From the NCBI RefSeq assembly GCF_002289565.1, contig NZ_NTFY01000015.1, forward strand, positions 88,145 through 152,144: 64,000 nucleotides of DNA, read 5' to 3'. The translations under genes and the position numbers were made by a program. The notes beneath the pieces were generated by a model, which ran no database searches, was not told the origin of the DNA, and saw only the letters and a list, made by a program, of their open reading frames with translations. Source of the DNA: Rhodopirellula sp. SM50 (GTDB taxonomy: Bacteria > Planctomycetota > Planctomycetia > Pirellulales > Pirellulaceae). This document shows, in pieces, positions 26,717-35,444 of this stretch (position 1 is its first letter; the number at the start of each line of letters is the position of its first letter).

Positions 26717-28333
26717 ATGATCGCGTCCCCACCGAATTTATTTCCTTGCTGGCGTTCCTCTCTGGCACTGATTCTGTCGCTCTGCGCTGCCATCGGCGTG
26801 AACGCCGTCGCCTCCGCCGCCGAGTCCCAGCGGCCCAACATCGTGTTCATCTTTACCGATGACCACTGCACCCAAGCCCTCAGCGCTTACGACCCGACGC
26901 GGATCACGACGCCCAACATGGATCGCATCGCCCGCGAGGGCATGCGGTTTGATCGCTGCTATGTGACCAACGGAATCTGTGGCCCCAGCCGAGCCGTCAT
27001 TCAGACCGGCAAGTACAGCCACCTCAACGGCTTCATCCGCAACGGCAACAAATTCAACGGCGATCAGCAAACGTTCCCAAAACTGCTGCAGGCGGCCGGC
27101 TACCAAACCGCAGTCATCGGCAAGTGGCACCTGGCGACCACGCCCCAAGGGTATGACTACTACGACGTTTTGAAAGGCCAAGGCCCGTACTACAACCCGC
27201 CGATGATCACCGAAGGTGATGACGGACAACCGGTCACGCGACCGCATACCGGATACACCACCGAGATCATCACCGACAAAACGCTCGACTGGCTGAAGCA
27301 GGATCGCGACCCCGACAAGCCGTTTATGGTGATGTACCAACACAAGGCACCACACCGTAACTGGAGACCGGCGCCGAAATACTTGACCTGGCTGGACGAC
27401 GTGACGATCCCCGAACCGGAAACGCTATGGGACGACTACCAGGGCCGTACCCAGTCGGCCAGTCGGCAGACGATGACGATCAAGACCCACTTGAACGCCA
27501 ACGACCTCAAGTTGTCCGGATACGGCAACATGAACGACCAACAGAAGATCGCTTGGGACGCCGCCTACGGCCCCAAGAACAAGGCATTCGAAGCCGCCAA
27601 AGACTCGATGACCGAAGAAGAGATCATCAAGTGGAAGTACCAGCGTTACGTCAAAGATTATCTGCGCTGCGTCAAAAGCGTCGATGACGGCATCGGCCAA
27701 GTGCTCGATTACCTGGACGAAAGCGGACTGGCCGAAAACACCGTCGTGATCTATTCCTCCGACCAGGGCTGGTACCTGGGCGAACACGGTTGGTTCGACA
27801 AGCGTTGGATGTACGAAGAATCCCTGCGCACGCCGCTGCTGGCGCGCTGGCCCGGCAAGATCGCGCCGGGATCAACCAACAACGACATTGTCTCCAATTT
27901 GGACTTCGCCGAAACGTTCTTGGATCTGGCCGGCGTTGACGTGCCCAGCGACATGCAAGGCCGATCACTGGTACCGCTGCTCCAGGGCAACACGCCGGAC
28001 GATTGGCGTCAGGTTTTCTACTACCACTACTACGAAAACCCCGGAGCACACAACGTCGCTCGCCATTATGGCGTCACCGACGGGCGGCACAAATTGATCC
28101 ACTACTACGCGCTCGAAGGCAAGAAGATTGATGATTGGGAATTGTTCGATCTGAAAGCCGATCCGAACGAACTGCAAAGCGTGTACGGAAGCACCGACTA
28201 CGCAGGTGTCCAGAAACGGCTGATGAAACAGTTGGCCGCCGCGAGGGACCAGTTTGGTGTCCCCGAAGATTCGGATCCGGGAACAGCCCGCAACCGCCGA
28301 CCCAGGAACCAAGCGGCGAATAAGAAGAAGTAG
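26717..28333 (+). CDS. Secreted formylglycine-dependent sulfatase
   Basis: A 538-residue type I sulfatase with a signal peptide ([19 protein letters not shown]). The core motif CGPSR at 88-92 matches C-x-P-S-R, where Cys 88 must be oxidised to formylglycine by an activating enzyme not seen here. [15 protein letters not shown] supplies the metal-binding Asp pair, [22 protein letters not shown] and the late [25 protein letters not shown] support the assignment. The C-terminal 100 residues fit DUF4976. Sulfatases of this type remove sulfate from marine polysaccharides; the exact substrate is unknown. It is monocistronic by spacing. Confidence 0.93.
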   Translation: MIASPPNLFPCWRSSLALILSLCAAIGVNAVASAAESQRPNIVFIFTDDHCTQALSAYDPTRITTPNMDRIAREGMRFDRCYVTNGICGPSRAVIQTGKYSHLNGFIRNGNKFNGDQQTFPKLLQAAGYQTAVIGKWHLATTPQGYDYYDVLKGQGPYYNPPMITEGDDGQPVTRPHTGYTTEIITDKTLDWLKQDRDPDKPFMVMYQHKAPHRNWRPAPKYLTWLDDVTIPEPETLWDDYQGRTQSASRQTMTIKTHLNANDLKLSGYGNMNDQQKIAWDAAYGPKNKAFEAAKDSMTEEEIIKWKYQRYVKDYLRCVKSVDDGIGQVLDYLDESGLAENTVVIYSSDQGWYLGEHGWFDKRWMYEESLRTPLLARWPGKIAPGSTNNDIVSNLDFAETFLDLAGVDVPSDMQGRSLVPLLQGNTPDDWRQVFYYHYYENPGAHNVARHYGVTDGRHKLIHYYALEGKKIDDWELFDLKADPNELQSVYGSTDYAGVQKRLMKQLAAARDQFGVPEDSDPGTARNRRPRNQAANKKK

Positions 28334-28579
28334 TGATCGGCGACGGTTCACACCGCCGACAAACGACACCGCCAACAAACATCCTGCCTTCCCTCCCGGG
28401 CATCGCTTGCATCCCGGAGGGATATCGATTGTATAACGGCAGCTTTTGGCAACCCATTTAGATTCTCCCCCTCTGGGAGAGACGGCGTTTGCGCAGCAAG
28501 CAAACGCCAGAGAGGGCTCGCGCTGCAAAAGTCTTGACGCCTTCCGCGACGATCAAATCCGTCACTTCTACAATTGACG

Positions 28580-28801
28580 TCCCGAAGGGATTTCAGCGAG
28601 TAGCCGGAAGTCAGCGCAGCGCAACCTCCGGAACACGCCCCCGATCCTCCCCTCGACCCCGGACGGGCAACGCTGTGAAGCATTTTTTAGCGGCAGGGCG
28701 CGAGCCCTCCGGTGTTGTGGCAGAGATGAAGAACCGGAGGGCTCGCGCCCTGCCGCTAAAACCTCAAGAAACACATGGGGAAAATGCTTCACAGCGTTGC
28801 C
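28580..28801. repeat. Composite intergenic repeat with nested perfect palindrome
   Basis: 28580-28665 carries the TCCCGAAGGGATTTCAGCGAG module with a CGCAGCGCAACCTCCGG hairpin. It is followed by a nested palindrome: outer arms of 17 bp at 28666-28682 and 28785-28801 (GGCAACGCTGTGAAGCA and complement), and inner arms of 28 bp, perfect, at 28685-28712 and 28734-28761 (core GCGGCAGGGCGCGAGCCC). A one-sided version recurs at 63773-63926. It lies in the 706-bp gap 28334-29039, which also has a GGCGTTTGC/GCAAACGCC hairpin near 28485-28510. No gene is seen there. Confidence 0.92.
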
Positions 28802-29039
28802 GTTCAGGGGCATGCAGGCCAGGCCGTCGCTGGAGCGTTTCGATGCATGGCAATGCCGCTCGGCAGTTGCTCACGAGGCCTGCACCCTGTCGCGGGACCA
28901 TTGCCAAATCGTGACCGATTTTTCATAAATGCGGGATTCTTTCACGTTAACTGTACTTTTGGCCGGTAGAACACCCCGCAAGAGGAATAGATTGGAAACT
29001 TGCCCGTTCTCGTTTCCTTATTTCATTTTGGAGGTTCAC

Positions 29040-30293
29040 ATGAAACGGCATGTGAGATCTGGCTTCACGCTCGTGGAGCTCTTGGTGGTCATCGCCATCA
29101 TTGGCATCTTGGTCGGACTGCTGTTGCCAGCGGTTCAAGCAGCCCGCGAAGCCGCTCGGCGGATGAGCTGCAGTAACAACTTTCGGCAAATCGGAATTGC
29201 CGTGCACAACTACCACGCGGCGTACAAAGAATTGCCGATGCACGGCGTAGGAACGACCAGTGGCGGGACATCCTTTGCCCCATCCTTCGGCCAAACCGGT
29301 CCCAACCACGACTGGTGGCGAAACTACTCGCATTCCAACTCCTGGCGGCTGAGTGCTTTGGTCGGTTTGACGCCGTTCATGGAACAACAAGGGATCTGGG
29401 ACCAAATCTCCAACCCCAACAACAAAGACGCGATCGACTCGTCGGTGGTTTACAATCCGCCTTGGCCGGCGATGGGGCCCGTGCCGAGTCAGGCGAGATA
29501 CATTCCTTGGTCGACGGAGATTCCGACCCTGCGTTGCCCGAGCGACCCGGGCGTCGGTTTGCCGGCACTGGGACGGACCAACTATGCGGTCAATCTCGGT
29601 GACTCCTGCTATTGGTCGATTCGCGGTGGGCGTCAATTCCCCAACCCCGAGGACGGAAGGTACCCCGAAACCAGCGGCTGGATGCGACACTCTCAGGCCG
29701 CCGACCGCGGCATGTTTGTCCAACACAAACGCGCCAAGTTCCGTGACGTGATCGATGGCTTGTCCAACACCATCGCGATGGGCGAAATCGCGACCGACTT
29801 GGGCGACCGAGACAGACGGACGTTGGCCGATCACGAATCGACCCAAGCCTGGGCCTTGATTCGTGACAATCCGAAATGGTGCGAAGATCAAGGCTATCTC
29901 GATCCGGATCGTCCCCGATTCTGGGAACCCAACCTGCGGATGATGAACCGCACCAACGGACGCGGATTCCGCTGGGCCGATCACCGCGTCGAGATGACGT
30001 CGATGCACACGATTCTGCCGCCCAACTCGGAAATCTGTGCCCAACGAAACCCTGGAGGCACGTTCCTGGCGCCCCCGGGCAGCCGCCACCAGGGCGGTGC
30101 ACACATCCTGATGGGAGACGGAGCGGTCGTGTTCATGACCGACTCGGTCGAGGCCGGAAACAGTCGAGCCGGAATGGTTTGGCGAAACGGTACCGGTGGG
30201 CAATCGCCCGGCAACATCAGCCCCTACGGTTTGTGGGGTGCACTGGGAACCCGAGCGAGCAATGAAACGATTGAAGAACAACTCAATCAGTAA
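29040..30293 (+). CDS. DUF1559 prepilin-like protein
   Basis: A 417-residue planctomycete DUF1559 protein. The N-terminus is a type IV prepilin/pseudopilin signal, [19 protein letters not shown] (after MKRHVRS), followed by [20 protein letters not shown], the classical DUF1559 continuation. Several conserved segments follow, such as [39 protein letters not shown] and the late [20 protein letters not shown]. The ATG at 29040 is preceded by a strong GGAGG (TTGGAGGTTCACATG). These proteins are processed by prepilin peptidase and probably join a pseudopilus or cell-surface lattice. It is followed 29 bp later by a small lipoprotein in the same operon. Confidence 0.95.
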   Translation: MKRHVRSGFTLVELLVVIAIIGILVGLLLPAVQAAREAARRMSCSNNFRQIGIAVHNYHAAYKELPMHGVGTTSGGTSFAPSFGQTGPNHDWWRNYSHSNSWRLSALVGLTPFMEQQGIWDQISNPNNKDAIDSSVVYNPPWPAMGPVPSQARYIPWSTEIPTLRCPSDPGVGLPALGRTNYAVNLGDSCYWSIRGGRQFPNPEDGRYPETSGWMRHSQAADRGMFVQHKRAKFRDVIDGLSNTIAMGEIATDLGDRDRRTLADHESTQAWALIRDNPKWCEDQGYLDPDRPRFWEPNLRMMNRTNGRGFRWADHRVEMTSMHTILPPNSEICAQRNPGGTFLAPPGSRHQGGAHILMGDGAVVFMTDSVEAGNSRAGMVWRNGTGGQSPGNISPYGLWGALGTRASNETIEEQLNQ

Positions 30294-30322
30294 CGTTCCC
30301 GATCAACCCCAGGATGATTGCA

Positions 30323-30514
30323 ATGAGAAAGCGGTTTTCATGGCTCGTTTGCTTCGTCGGCTTGACGGTGTCGTTGGCCGGATGTGGTGATCCACAACCG
30401 TCCAACGTGATGCAGAACGCCGACGAACAAGCGTTTGCGGATTACGAACGAATGATCGCCGAAGACGCAAACGTTCAAAACGATGCCGAGCCAGACGAGG
30501 ATCCGGCCGAATAG
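30323..30514 (+). CDS. Small lipoprotein following DUF1559
   Basis: A 63-residue protein with a lipoprotein signal: MRKRFSWLVCFVGLTVSLAGCGDPQPS, lipobox LAGC. The mature part is short and acidic (DEQAFADYERMIAEDANVQNDAEPDEDPAE). Small lipoproteins of this type commonly follow DUF1559 genes in planctomycetes (established pattern) but their function is unknown. AGGA eight bases upstream favours the ATG at 30323 over the one at 30314. Confidence 0.85.
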   Translation: MRKRFSWLVCFVGLTVSLAGCGDPQPSNVMQNADEQAFADYERMIAEDANVQNDAEPDEDPAE

Positions 30515-30553
30515 ATTGGTGTCAACCGAGACAGCACCCGTTGCTGACCCGCA

Positions 30554-30589
30554 AAGCCCTTCGCGAGCGATCGCGAGGGGCTTTTTTCT
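30554..30589 (+). terminator. Rho-independent terminator of the DUF1559 operon
   Basis: An 11-bp stem, AGCCCTTCGCG pairing with CGCGAGGGGCT (one G-T wobble), separated by a six-base loop, is followed directly by TTTTTTCTTT on the plus strand. It sits 40 bp after the lipoprotein stop, so it is expected to end the two-gene transcript. Confidence 0.85.
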
Positions 30590-30738
30590 TTGCTACAGGC
30601 ATCGTTCGGCGGCAGAACCCTGGGTGGCGGCCGGCTACAATAGTGACCAAGTGAAATCCGACCCCGCCGTCGCACCCCTCACGTTTGATCCGTCCACTCT
30701 ATTTCTGACCACTTAGCAACGCTCGGTCAATGACAGGC

Positions 30739-30793
30739 GTAGTGGACGAGGTTACGAGTCCTTCGCCATAGGACTCGTCACCTCGTCCACTAC
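30739..30793. repeat. Inverted repeat upstream of the ThuA gene
   Basis: Two 23-bp arms at 30739-30761 and 30771-30793 (GTAGTGGACGAGGTTACGAG and complement) match at 22 of 23 positions with a nine-base loop. It lies 60 bp before the ThuA gene start and after the DUF1559 operon terminator, in the 338-bp gap 30515-30852. No T-run follows on either strand, so it is more likely a dispersed repeat than a terminator. Confidence 0.85.
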
Positions 30794-30852
30794 TAAAAAC
30801 GACACTTATTGATCGTGCGTTGCTTAACCTTTTTACGTACGCCAGCATCATC

Positions 30853-31845
30853 ATGAATCGAATCACTCGCCGCGCGATCAGCGTTGCACTGTTGTCCGTC
30901 TTTGTCGTCGCCGCCCTTCCGGGATTCCTCAGCCAGGCTGGCGCAGCCGATGAAAAACTGCGGGCGCTGATCATCGACGGCCAGAACAATCACACCGCGT
31001 GGCCCCAGACGACGATGATGACCAAGAAGTACCTGGAAGATTCGGGACGCTTCACCGTCGATATCGAGCGGACGCAGTTCACCTGGAAAGGCGGCAAACT
31101 GCTCGAACAATTTCCGCTCAAGGACGGCAAGACCTACCAGGATCTGCCCCAGCCGAAAACGGATCCCGACTTCAGTCCAACGTTCTCCGACTATGACGTC
31201 GTGATCAGCAACTTCGGTTGGAACGCCGCACCATGGCCGCAAGAAACTCAAAAGGCGCTGGAGGACTTTGTCGACGGCGGTGGCGGCTTGGTCGTGATTC
31301 ACGCCGCCGACAACTCGTTCGCCGAGTGGAATGAATTCAACAAGATGATCGGCATCGGCGGATGGGGCGGCCGAAACGAACAGTCGGGCCCGTATGTGTA
31401 TATCAATCTGGATGGTGAAGTCGTGCGTGACACCAGCGCCGGACCGGGCGGCAACCACGGACCGGCACACGAGTACCAAGTGATCGTGCGAACCCCCGAC
31501 CACCCCATCGTCAAAGGGTTGCCGAGCGCTTGGATGCACACCAAGGATGAACTCTATCAAAAGCTTCGCGGACCGGCCGTCAACATGACGATCCTGGCGA
31601 CCGCCTACGCCGACCCCAAATACAAAGGGACCGGTCGTCACGAACCAAAATTGATGACGATCGATTACGGCAAGGGACGGATCTTTCACACGACGATGGG
31701 CCACGACGCGGTGTCCTTCAGCGGCGTCGGCTTCATCACCACGCTGGTCCGCGGATGCGAATGGGCGGCGACCGGCGACGTGACCCTGACCGATGTGCCA
31801 GAGGATTTCCCAAGTCCGACCGAAAGCAGCGCCCGCGAGTTTTGA
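30853..31845 (+). CDS. Secreted ThuA-like (trehalose utilisation) domain protein
   Basis: A 330-residue exported protein with signal peptide (ISVALLSVFVVAALPGFLSQAGAA). The mature part begins LRALIIDGQNNHTAWPQTTMM, the ThuA-domain start, and contains DYDVVISNFGWNAAPWPQETQKALEDFVDGGGGLVVIHAADNSF (class I glutamine amidotransferase-like fold) and GRIFHTTMGHDAVSF. ThuA domains occur in sugar metabolism proteins; in planctomycetes they often accompany DUF1080, and their chemistry is unproven. The ATG at 30853 is used because it starts the signal peptide. No operon partner was seen. Confidence 0.9.
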   Translation: MNRITRRAISVALLSVFVVAALPGFLSQAGAADEKLRALIIDGQNNHTAWPQTTMMTKKYLEDSGRFTVDIERTQFTWKGGKLLEQFPLKDGKTYQDLPQPKTDPDFSPTFSDYDVVISNFGWNAAPWPQETQKALEDFVDGGGGLVVIHAADNSFAEWNEFNKMIGIGGWGGRNEQSGPYVYINLDGEVVRDTSAGPGGNHGPAHEYQVIVRTPDHPIVKGLPSAWMHTKDELYQKLRGPAVNMTILATAYADPKYKGTGRHEPKLMTIDYGKGRIFHTTMGHDAVSFSGVGFITTLVRGCEWAATGDVTLTDVPEDFPSPTESSAREF

Positions 31846-31855
31846 GACCTCCCCG

Positions 31856-31905
31856 TGGCGTAAGCTTCCAGCTTGCGATCGGTGGTCTAAGCTTCCAGCT
31901 TGCGA
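31856..31905. repeat. Short direct repeats GTAAGCTTCCAGCTTGCGA
   Basis: TAAGCTTCCAGCTTGCGA occurs twice in a row just after the ThuA gene, about 28 bp apart; the word itself is a hairpin around TTCC. A reverse-strand copy (TCGCAAGCTGGAAGCTTACG) closes the 172-bp tandem block at about 17729-17748. The remainder of the 199-bp gap is empty. Confidence 0.75.
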
Positions 31906-32044
31906 AGATGGCAGAAAAATCGCGGGCAGAAAAATTCTGATGCCGCTGTAAGACAGACAAGCAAATAGGTGACAAGAAAATGGATTGCCCGATCGGGCGG
32001 CGTTGGATTTGCCTCATTTTCTTGTCGATTGGCTCGGGTCTTTT

Positions 32045-32500
32045 CTACAGTCCGGGGATCCAGACCAAGCGATACTGATGCCGCAACGGCCTGACAGCGC
32101 GCTGAGGCTTCTCAGGACGATAGACTTCAAAACGCTGGTCGGCCACGATTTGCCCCTCCAACGTTAACGTCATCCGCCACGTGCCGAGCTTGTCCTCGAT
32201 GGGTTCCCAAATGGTGTCGCCCATGTAGAAATCCCAGTCGTTGGTCTTCACATAGACCACGTCTTCAAAGGGTGGACGCCGCTTGCCCTTGGCGTCACGG
32301 ATGCCGGGGTGATCGATACAGTAATGAAGTTGCAGATTCTTGCCACCGACCACGTTGATCACCAAACCGAATTCCACGTCGACTTCGGCAGGGACGCGTG
32401 TGGTGGATTCCAGAAACGCGGGCAATTCCTTCGATCCGGAATCCCATTTCGAATACAGTCCATACGTTCGGACGCTGACTTCGGGTCTTTGTTTGGCCAT
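32045..32500 (-). CDS. DUF3859 domain protein
   Basis: A 151-residue cytoplasmic protein. The order VRTYGLYSKWDSGSKELPAFLESTTRVPAEVDVEFGLVINVVG, LHYCIDHPGI and DKLGTWRMTLTLEGQIVADQRFEVYRP is that of DUF3859 (beta-sandwich). It has no signal peptide and no predicted catalytic motif. Function is not known. It is divergent from the DUF2071 gene, with the 94-bp tandem repeats filling the region between them. Confidence 0.82.
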   Translation of the reverse strand: MAKQRPEVSVRTYGLYSKWDSGSKELPAFLESTTRVPAEVDVEFGLVINVVGGKNLQLHYCIDHPGIRDAKGKRRPPFEDVVYVKTNDWDFYMGDTIWEPIEDKLGTWRMTLTLEGQIVADQRFEVYRPEKPQRAVRPLRHQYRLVWIPGL

Positions 32501-32563
32501 TGAACCATCTTAGCCGATCACGGTTCACGCTCAACAAGCAGGAATCGTTACATTGGGGCGGTA

Positions 32564-33023
32564 GGGTGTTCGCGGAACGGCGCGAGCCGTCCGGTTGCGT
32601 TTCAAAAACGCCTTGAAAGACCGGAGGGCTTGCGCCCTGCCGCTAACAATCAACTGAGGGTGTTAGCGGAACGGCGCGAGCCGTCCGGTGGCGTTTCAAA
32701 AACGCCGTGAAAGACCGGAGGGCTTGCGCCCTGCCGCTACCAATCAACTGAGGGTGTTAGCGGAACGGCGCGAGACGTCCGGTTGCGTTTCAAAAACAGT
32801 TTGAAAGACCGGAGGGCTTGCGCCCTGCCGCTACCAATCAACTGAGGGTGTTAGCGGAATGGCGCGAGTCGTCCGGTTGCGTTTCAAAAACGCCTTGAAA
32901 GACCGGAGGGCTCGCGCCCTGCCGCTACCAATCAACTGAGGGTGTTAGCGGAACGGCGCGAGCCGTCCGGTGGCGTTTCAAAAACACTTTGAAAGTCCGG
33001 AGGGCTCGCGCCCTGCCGCGAAC
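32564..33023. repeat. Five tandem copies of a 94-bp palindromic repeat
   Basis: Copies start at 32564, 32658, 32752, 32846 and 32940 with a period of exactly 94 bp; the last lacks its end. Each copy reads GGGTGTTAGCGGAACGGCGCG, then CGTCCGG, GTTTCAAAAACGCC and ends CCGGAGGGCTTGCGCCCTGC, so left and right ends can pair into a hairpin. Copies differ at a few positions only. The block separates divergent promoters of the DUF3859 and DUF2071 genes in the 540-bp gap 32501-33040. The hairpin arm is related to the GCGGCAGGGCGCGAGCCC arms at 28685 and 63904. Confidence 0.95.
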
Positions 33024-33040
33024 TCACAACCGAAGAGCGG

Positions 33041-33772
33041 ATGATGATCGATCGAATGACACCTTCGAAACGACCTGGCGGAGCGAACGCGGGAACGCAG
33101 CGTTGGGAATCGCTGTTATTTTGCCATTGGGAGATCGATGCCGAAACGCTTCGCCCGCACGTCCCCGCTGCGATGGACTTGGATACGTTCCAGGGCCGGG
33201 CGTATGTCGGCATCGTTCCCTTCAAGATGCGGGACATCCGACCGTCCTGGCTGCCCCGTCGGCTTGCGTTTAACTTCTTGGAAACCAACGTCCGGACTTA
33301 TGTGACGCACAACGATCAGCCAGGCGTTTACTTTTTCTCGCTCGATGCGAGTTCCCGCTTAGCGGTGATCGCGGCACGCATCGGTTGGGCTCTGCCCTAC
33401 CATTACGCCCGGATGTCGGCCGATGGCTCCGGTGACGCTCACCGCTACCACAGCGTTCGGCGTGGGGGAGCGGCCGAGCACCGGGTGTCGTTTCGGCTGG
33501 CAGAACAATTGGGGCCGTCCGTTCCCGAATCGCTGGAACACTTTTTGTTCGAACGCTACCTGTTGTTTGTCGAAAAGAAAGGACGTGTGTTTTGTGGCCA
33601 AGTGCATCACGAACCCTATGACGTCTGGACCGCGGAGGTCACGGAATTGGCCGACCAGCTGATCACCGCGGCCGGGTTGCCAGAACTTGGTCAGCGTCCA
33701 GCACTGGCTCATTATTCCCCCGGCGTCGACGTGGAAGTTTTCTCGATTCGGGACACCGGCGTGATGCGTTGA
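33041..33772 (+). CDS. DUF2071 (YqjF-like) protein
   Basis: A 243-residue protein. WESLLFCHWEIDAETLRPHVPAAMDLDTFQGRAYVGIVPFKMRDIRPSWLPRRLAFNFLETNVRTYV is the DUF2071/acetoacetate-decarboxylase-like fold signature, followed by GVYFFSLDASSRLAVIAARIGWALPYHYARM. Function is unknown; the fold suggests binding of a small acid. A tandem ATGATG offers two starts at 33041 and 33044. The stop is 22 bp before a perfect 23-bp inverted repeat that separates it from the convergent cytochrome gene. Confidence 0.88.
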   Translation: MMIDRMTPSKRPGGANAGTQRWESLLFCHWEIDAETLRPHVPAAMDLDTFQGRAYVGIVPFKMRDIRPSWLPRRLAFNFLETNVRTYVTHNDQPGVYFFSLDASSRLAVIAARIGWALPYHYARMSADGSGDAHRYHSVRRGGAAEHRVSFRLAEQLGPSVPESLEHFLFERYLLFVEKKGRVFCGQVHHEPYDVWTAEVTELADQLITAAGLPELGQRPALAHYSPGVDVEVFSIRDTGVMR

Positions 33773-33794
33773 CATGCCCCTTAATCCGTTTGTA

Positions 33795-33851
33795 GTGGGA
33801 TAGGCTTCCAGCCTGTCATAGCGAAAACGACAGGCTGGAAGCCTATCCCAC
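33795..33851. repeat. Perfect 23-bp inverted repeat between convergent genes
   Basis: Arms at 33795-33817 and 33829-33851 (GTGGGATAGGCTTCCAGCCT and complement) are perfectly complementary around an 11-base loop. It lies exactly between the ends of the DUF2071 and cytochrome genes, so it may act as a bidirectional transcript end, but it has no T-run. Confidence 0.9.
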
Positions 33852-33885
33852 AATCAATCCCCGCCACTTATTCTTCCGACGGTCC

Positions 33886-35289
33886 TTACTTGCCGATTGA
33901 TTTCAGGTACGCAGCCGTCAAATCCCTGTCCACGCGGATGTGGTGGTCTCGTAGAGACGGAAAGACTTTGCCTTGTGCGGTGTTCATGAACATGTTCTCG
34001 GTCGCGCCGGCCGGCATATGACAATCGATGCAATTGTCGCTGATTTGTTGCCCGAGCGTGGGTTCCATGCCGCAATCGGACGACTGGTGACATTGGAGAC
34101 AACGCTGCGAAAACAGTCTGCGGTTTCCCCGTTCACTTTGATGGGGATTGTGGCACGTGGTGCACGTCATTTCGGTTTCGTTGAAGCACGGACTCTTCGA
34201 CAATCGAACCAATTGGTTGCTGGAATGGACGCCCCCGGGAAGGTTCGCTTGTGGAGGGTGGTAATGATCCATCAAATCGTCACCGGGCCGAAACTGATAC
34301 GGGGCGCCCTTGAGTTTTGGGTTCCCGAAATGGCACTGGCCGCAGATGTCCAATTGTTGCTGCCTCGAGAGTGACGCGGGATGTGTGATGAAGCGTGATG
34401 TCTTCGCGTCGGGGTTGGATTGATGGTACTGGACGTGATCGCGGCCCGGTCCGTGGCAACGCTCACAGGAGATTCCCAGGATCAGGGATTCGGGGGTGTA
34501 GTGGTTCGGGGGTCGACGCACGTCCGCCCATGTGGTGTGGCATTCCAAGCAGCGGTTGGTGACCGGCCTGTTGTAGATCGCTTGACCGTCCGGATACCCC
34601 GGGCTGTTGACCCAATCGTCGGTGCCGGTGATGTACGACACATTCATTTGGTACAGGCCGTCGTCGTGCCAGTACAGGTAGGACTGCCCGAGCTTCGACG
34701 ATCCGGTCACCACGTCGAACGGGACGTCGCATTTCCAGCCGTAAAACGAGACCTGTTGAAACAACCGTTGATCGTGCTCCACCATCCTGAACCACAATCC
34801 TTGGCTGTTCGTTTTCAACACATTGCGTCCCGGCTGAAACGAACCGGCAATCGACGTTGGGTTGGCCGCCGCGCTGGTCCGGTGGTGCGCGGTGTGGACA
34901 AACGAGGCGTGGCGGTCTTGATGGCAGGACTGGCACGCCTCGGCACCCAGAAAACCGGGGTTCTCGTTGACCGGTTCCATGTCGTTGCTGGGGCTCGGAA
35001 TCTGCACCGGTCGATAGGGCAGCAACAGTTCGCTTTCGGCTCCTCGTTTGCCGACAAACCACGTGCCGCCCGGTTCCAGGTCGACGATGAAGTCTCTCGG
35101 AGGGGGCTTGTTTTGTGTTCGGGAGGTTTCCGATGAGGGATCCAGGATCGGTTCGTTTTCCCATCCGCCAGACCGGTCCATTTTGTCCAACAATCGCGCG
35201 GCGTCTTGCTCGGCGTCGTCCCGCACGTTGACGTAAACGATCCCTCCGATCAGCAGAAGCGACAATCCGAGCAGCAGGCTTTTTCGCAT
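33886..35289 (-). CDS. Membrane-anchored seven-heme c-type cytochrome
   Basis: A 467-residue protein with an N-terminal membrane helix (LLLGLSLLLIGGIVYVNV) and seven CXXCH heme motifs: CQSCH, CLECH, CERCH, CGQCH, CTTCH, CLQCH and CIDCH. Scattered His residues between motifs can act as distal ligands. Spacing resembles the cytochrome c554 / doubled-CXXCH family. It probably carries electrons in the periplasm, but no redox enzyme is adjacent. The ATG at 35289 is used since the long upstream frame (to 35556) lies in repeat DNA and is Arg-rich. Expression of seven hemes needs Ccm machinery that is not in the window. Confidence 0.9.
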   Translation of the reverse strand: MRKSLLLGLSLLLIGGIVYVNVRDDAEQDAARLLDKMDRSGGWENEPILDPSSETSRTQNKPPPRDFIVDLEPGGTWFVGKRGAESELLLPYRPVQIPSPSNDMEPVNENPGFLGAEACQSCHQDRHASFVHTAHHRTSAAANPTSIAGSFQPGRNVLKTNSQGLWFRMVEHDQRLFQQVSFYGWKCDVPFDVVTGSSKLGQSYLYWHDDGLYQMNVSYITGTDDWVNSPGYPDGQAIYNRPVTNRCLECHTTWADVRRPPNHYTPESLILGISCERCHGPGRDHVQYHQSNPDAKTSRFITHPASLSRQQQLDICGQCHFGNPKLKGAPYQFRPGDDLMDHYHPPQANLPGGVHSSNQLVRLSKSPCFNETEMTCTTCHNPHQSERGNRRLFSQRCLQCHQSSDCGMEPTLGQQISDNCIDCHMPAGATENMFMNTAQGKVFPSLRDHHIRVDRDLTAAYLKSIGK

Positions 35290-35444
35290 GTTGATTGATG
35301 CGTCCGGTGAATCATTCGCGACGGGAGGAGCAGGAGGCGTGTGTCCATTGTATCGGTCGGATCTGACCAGTGGGGTAGGCTTCCAGCCTGTCATTCCGGC
35401 GTCGACAGGCCGTGAGGCCTCTTCGATTCGGCAATCACCGGCGG

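Noticed and set aside
28947..30281. A 444-codon minus-strand open frame
   Set aside because: It mirrors the DUF1559 gene, which has a strong ribosome-binding site and prepilin signal.
32564..33023. Possible CRISPR array
   Set aside because: The whole 94-bp unit repeats, with no unique spacers, and no cas gene is in the window.
33795..33851. Perfect palindrome as a rho-independent terminator
   Set aside because: No T-run follows on either strand and copies occur elsewhere, so it is recorded as a repeat.
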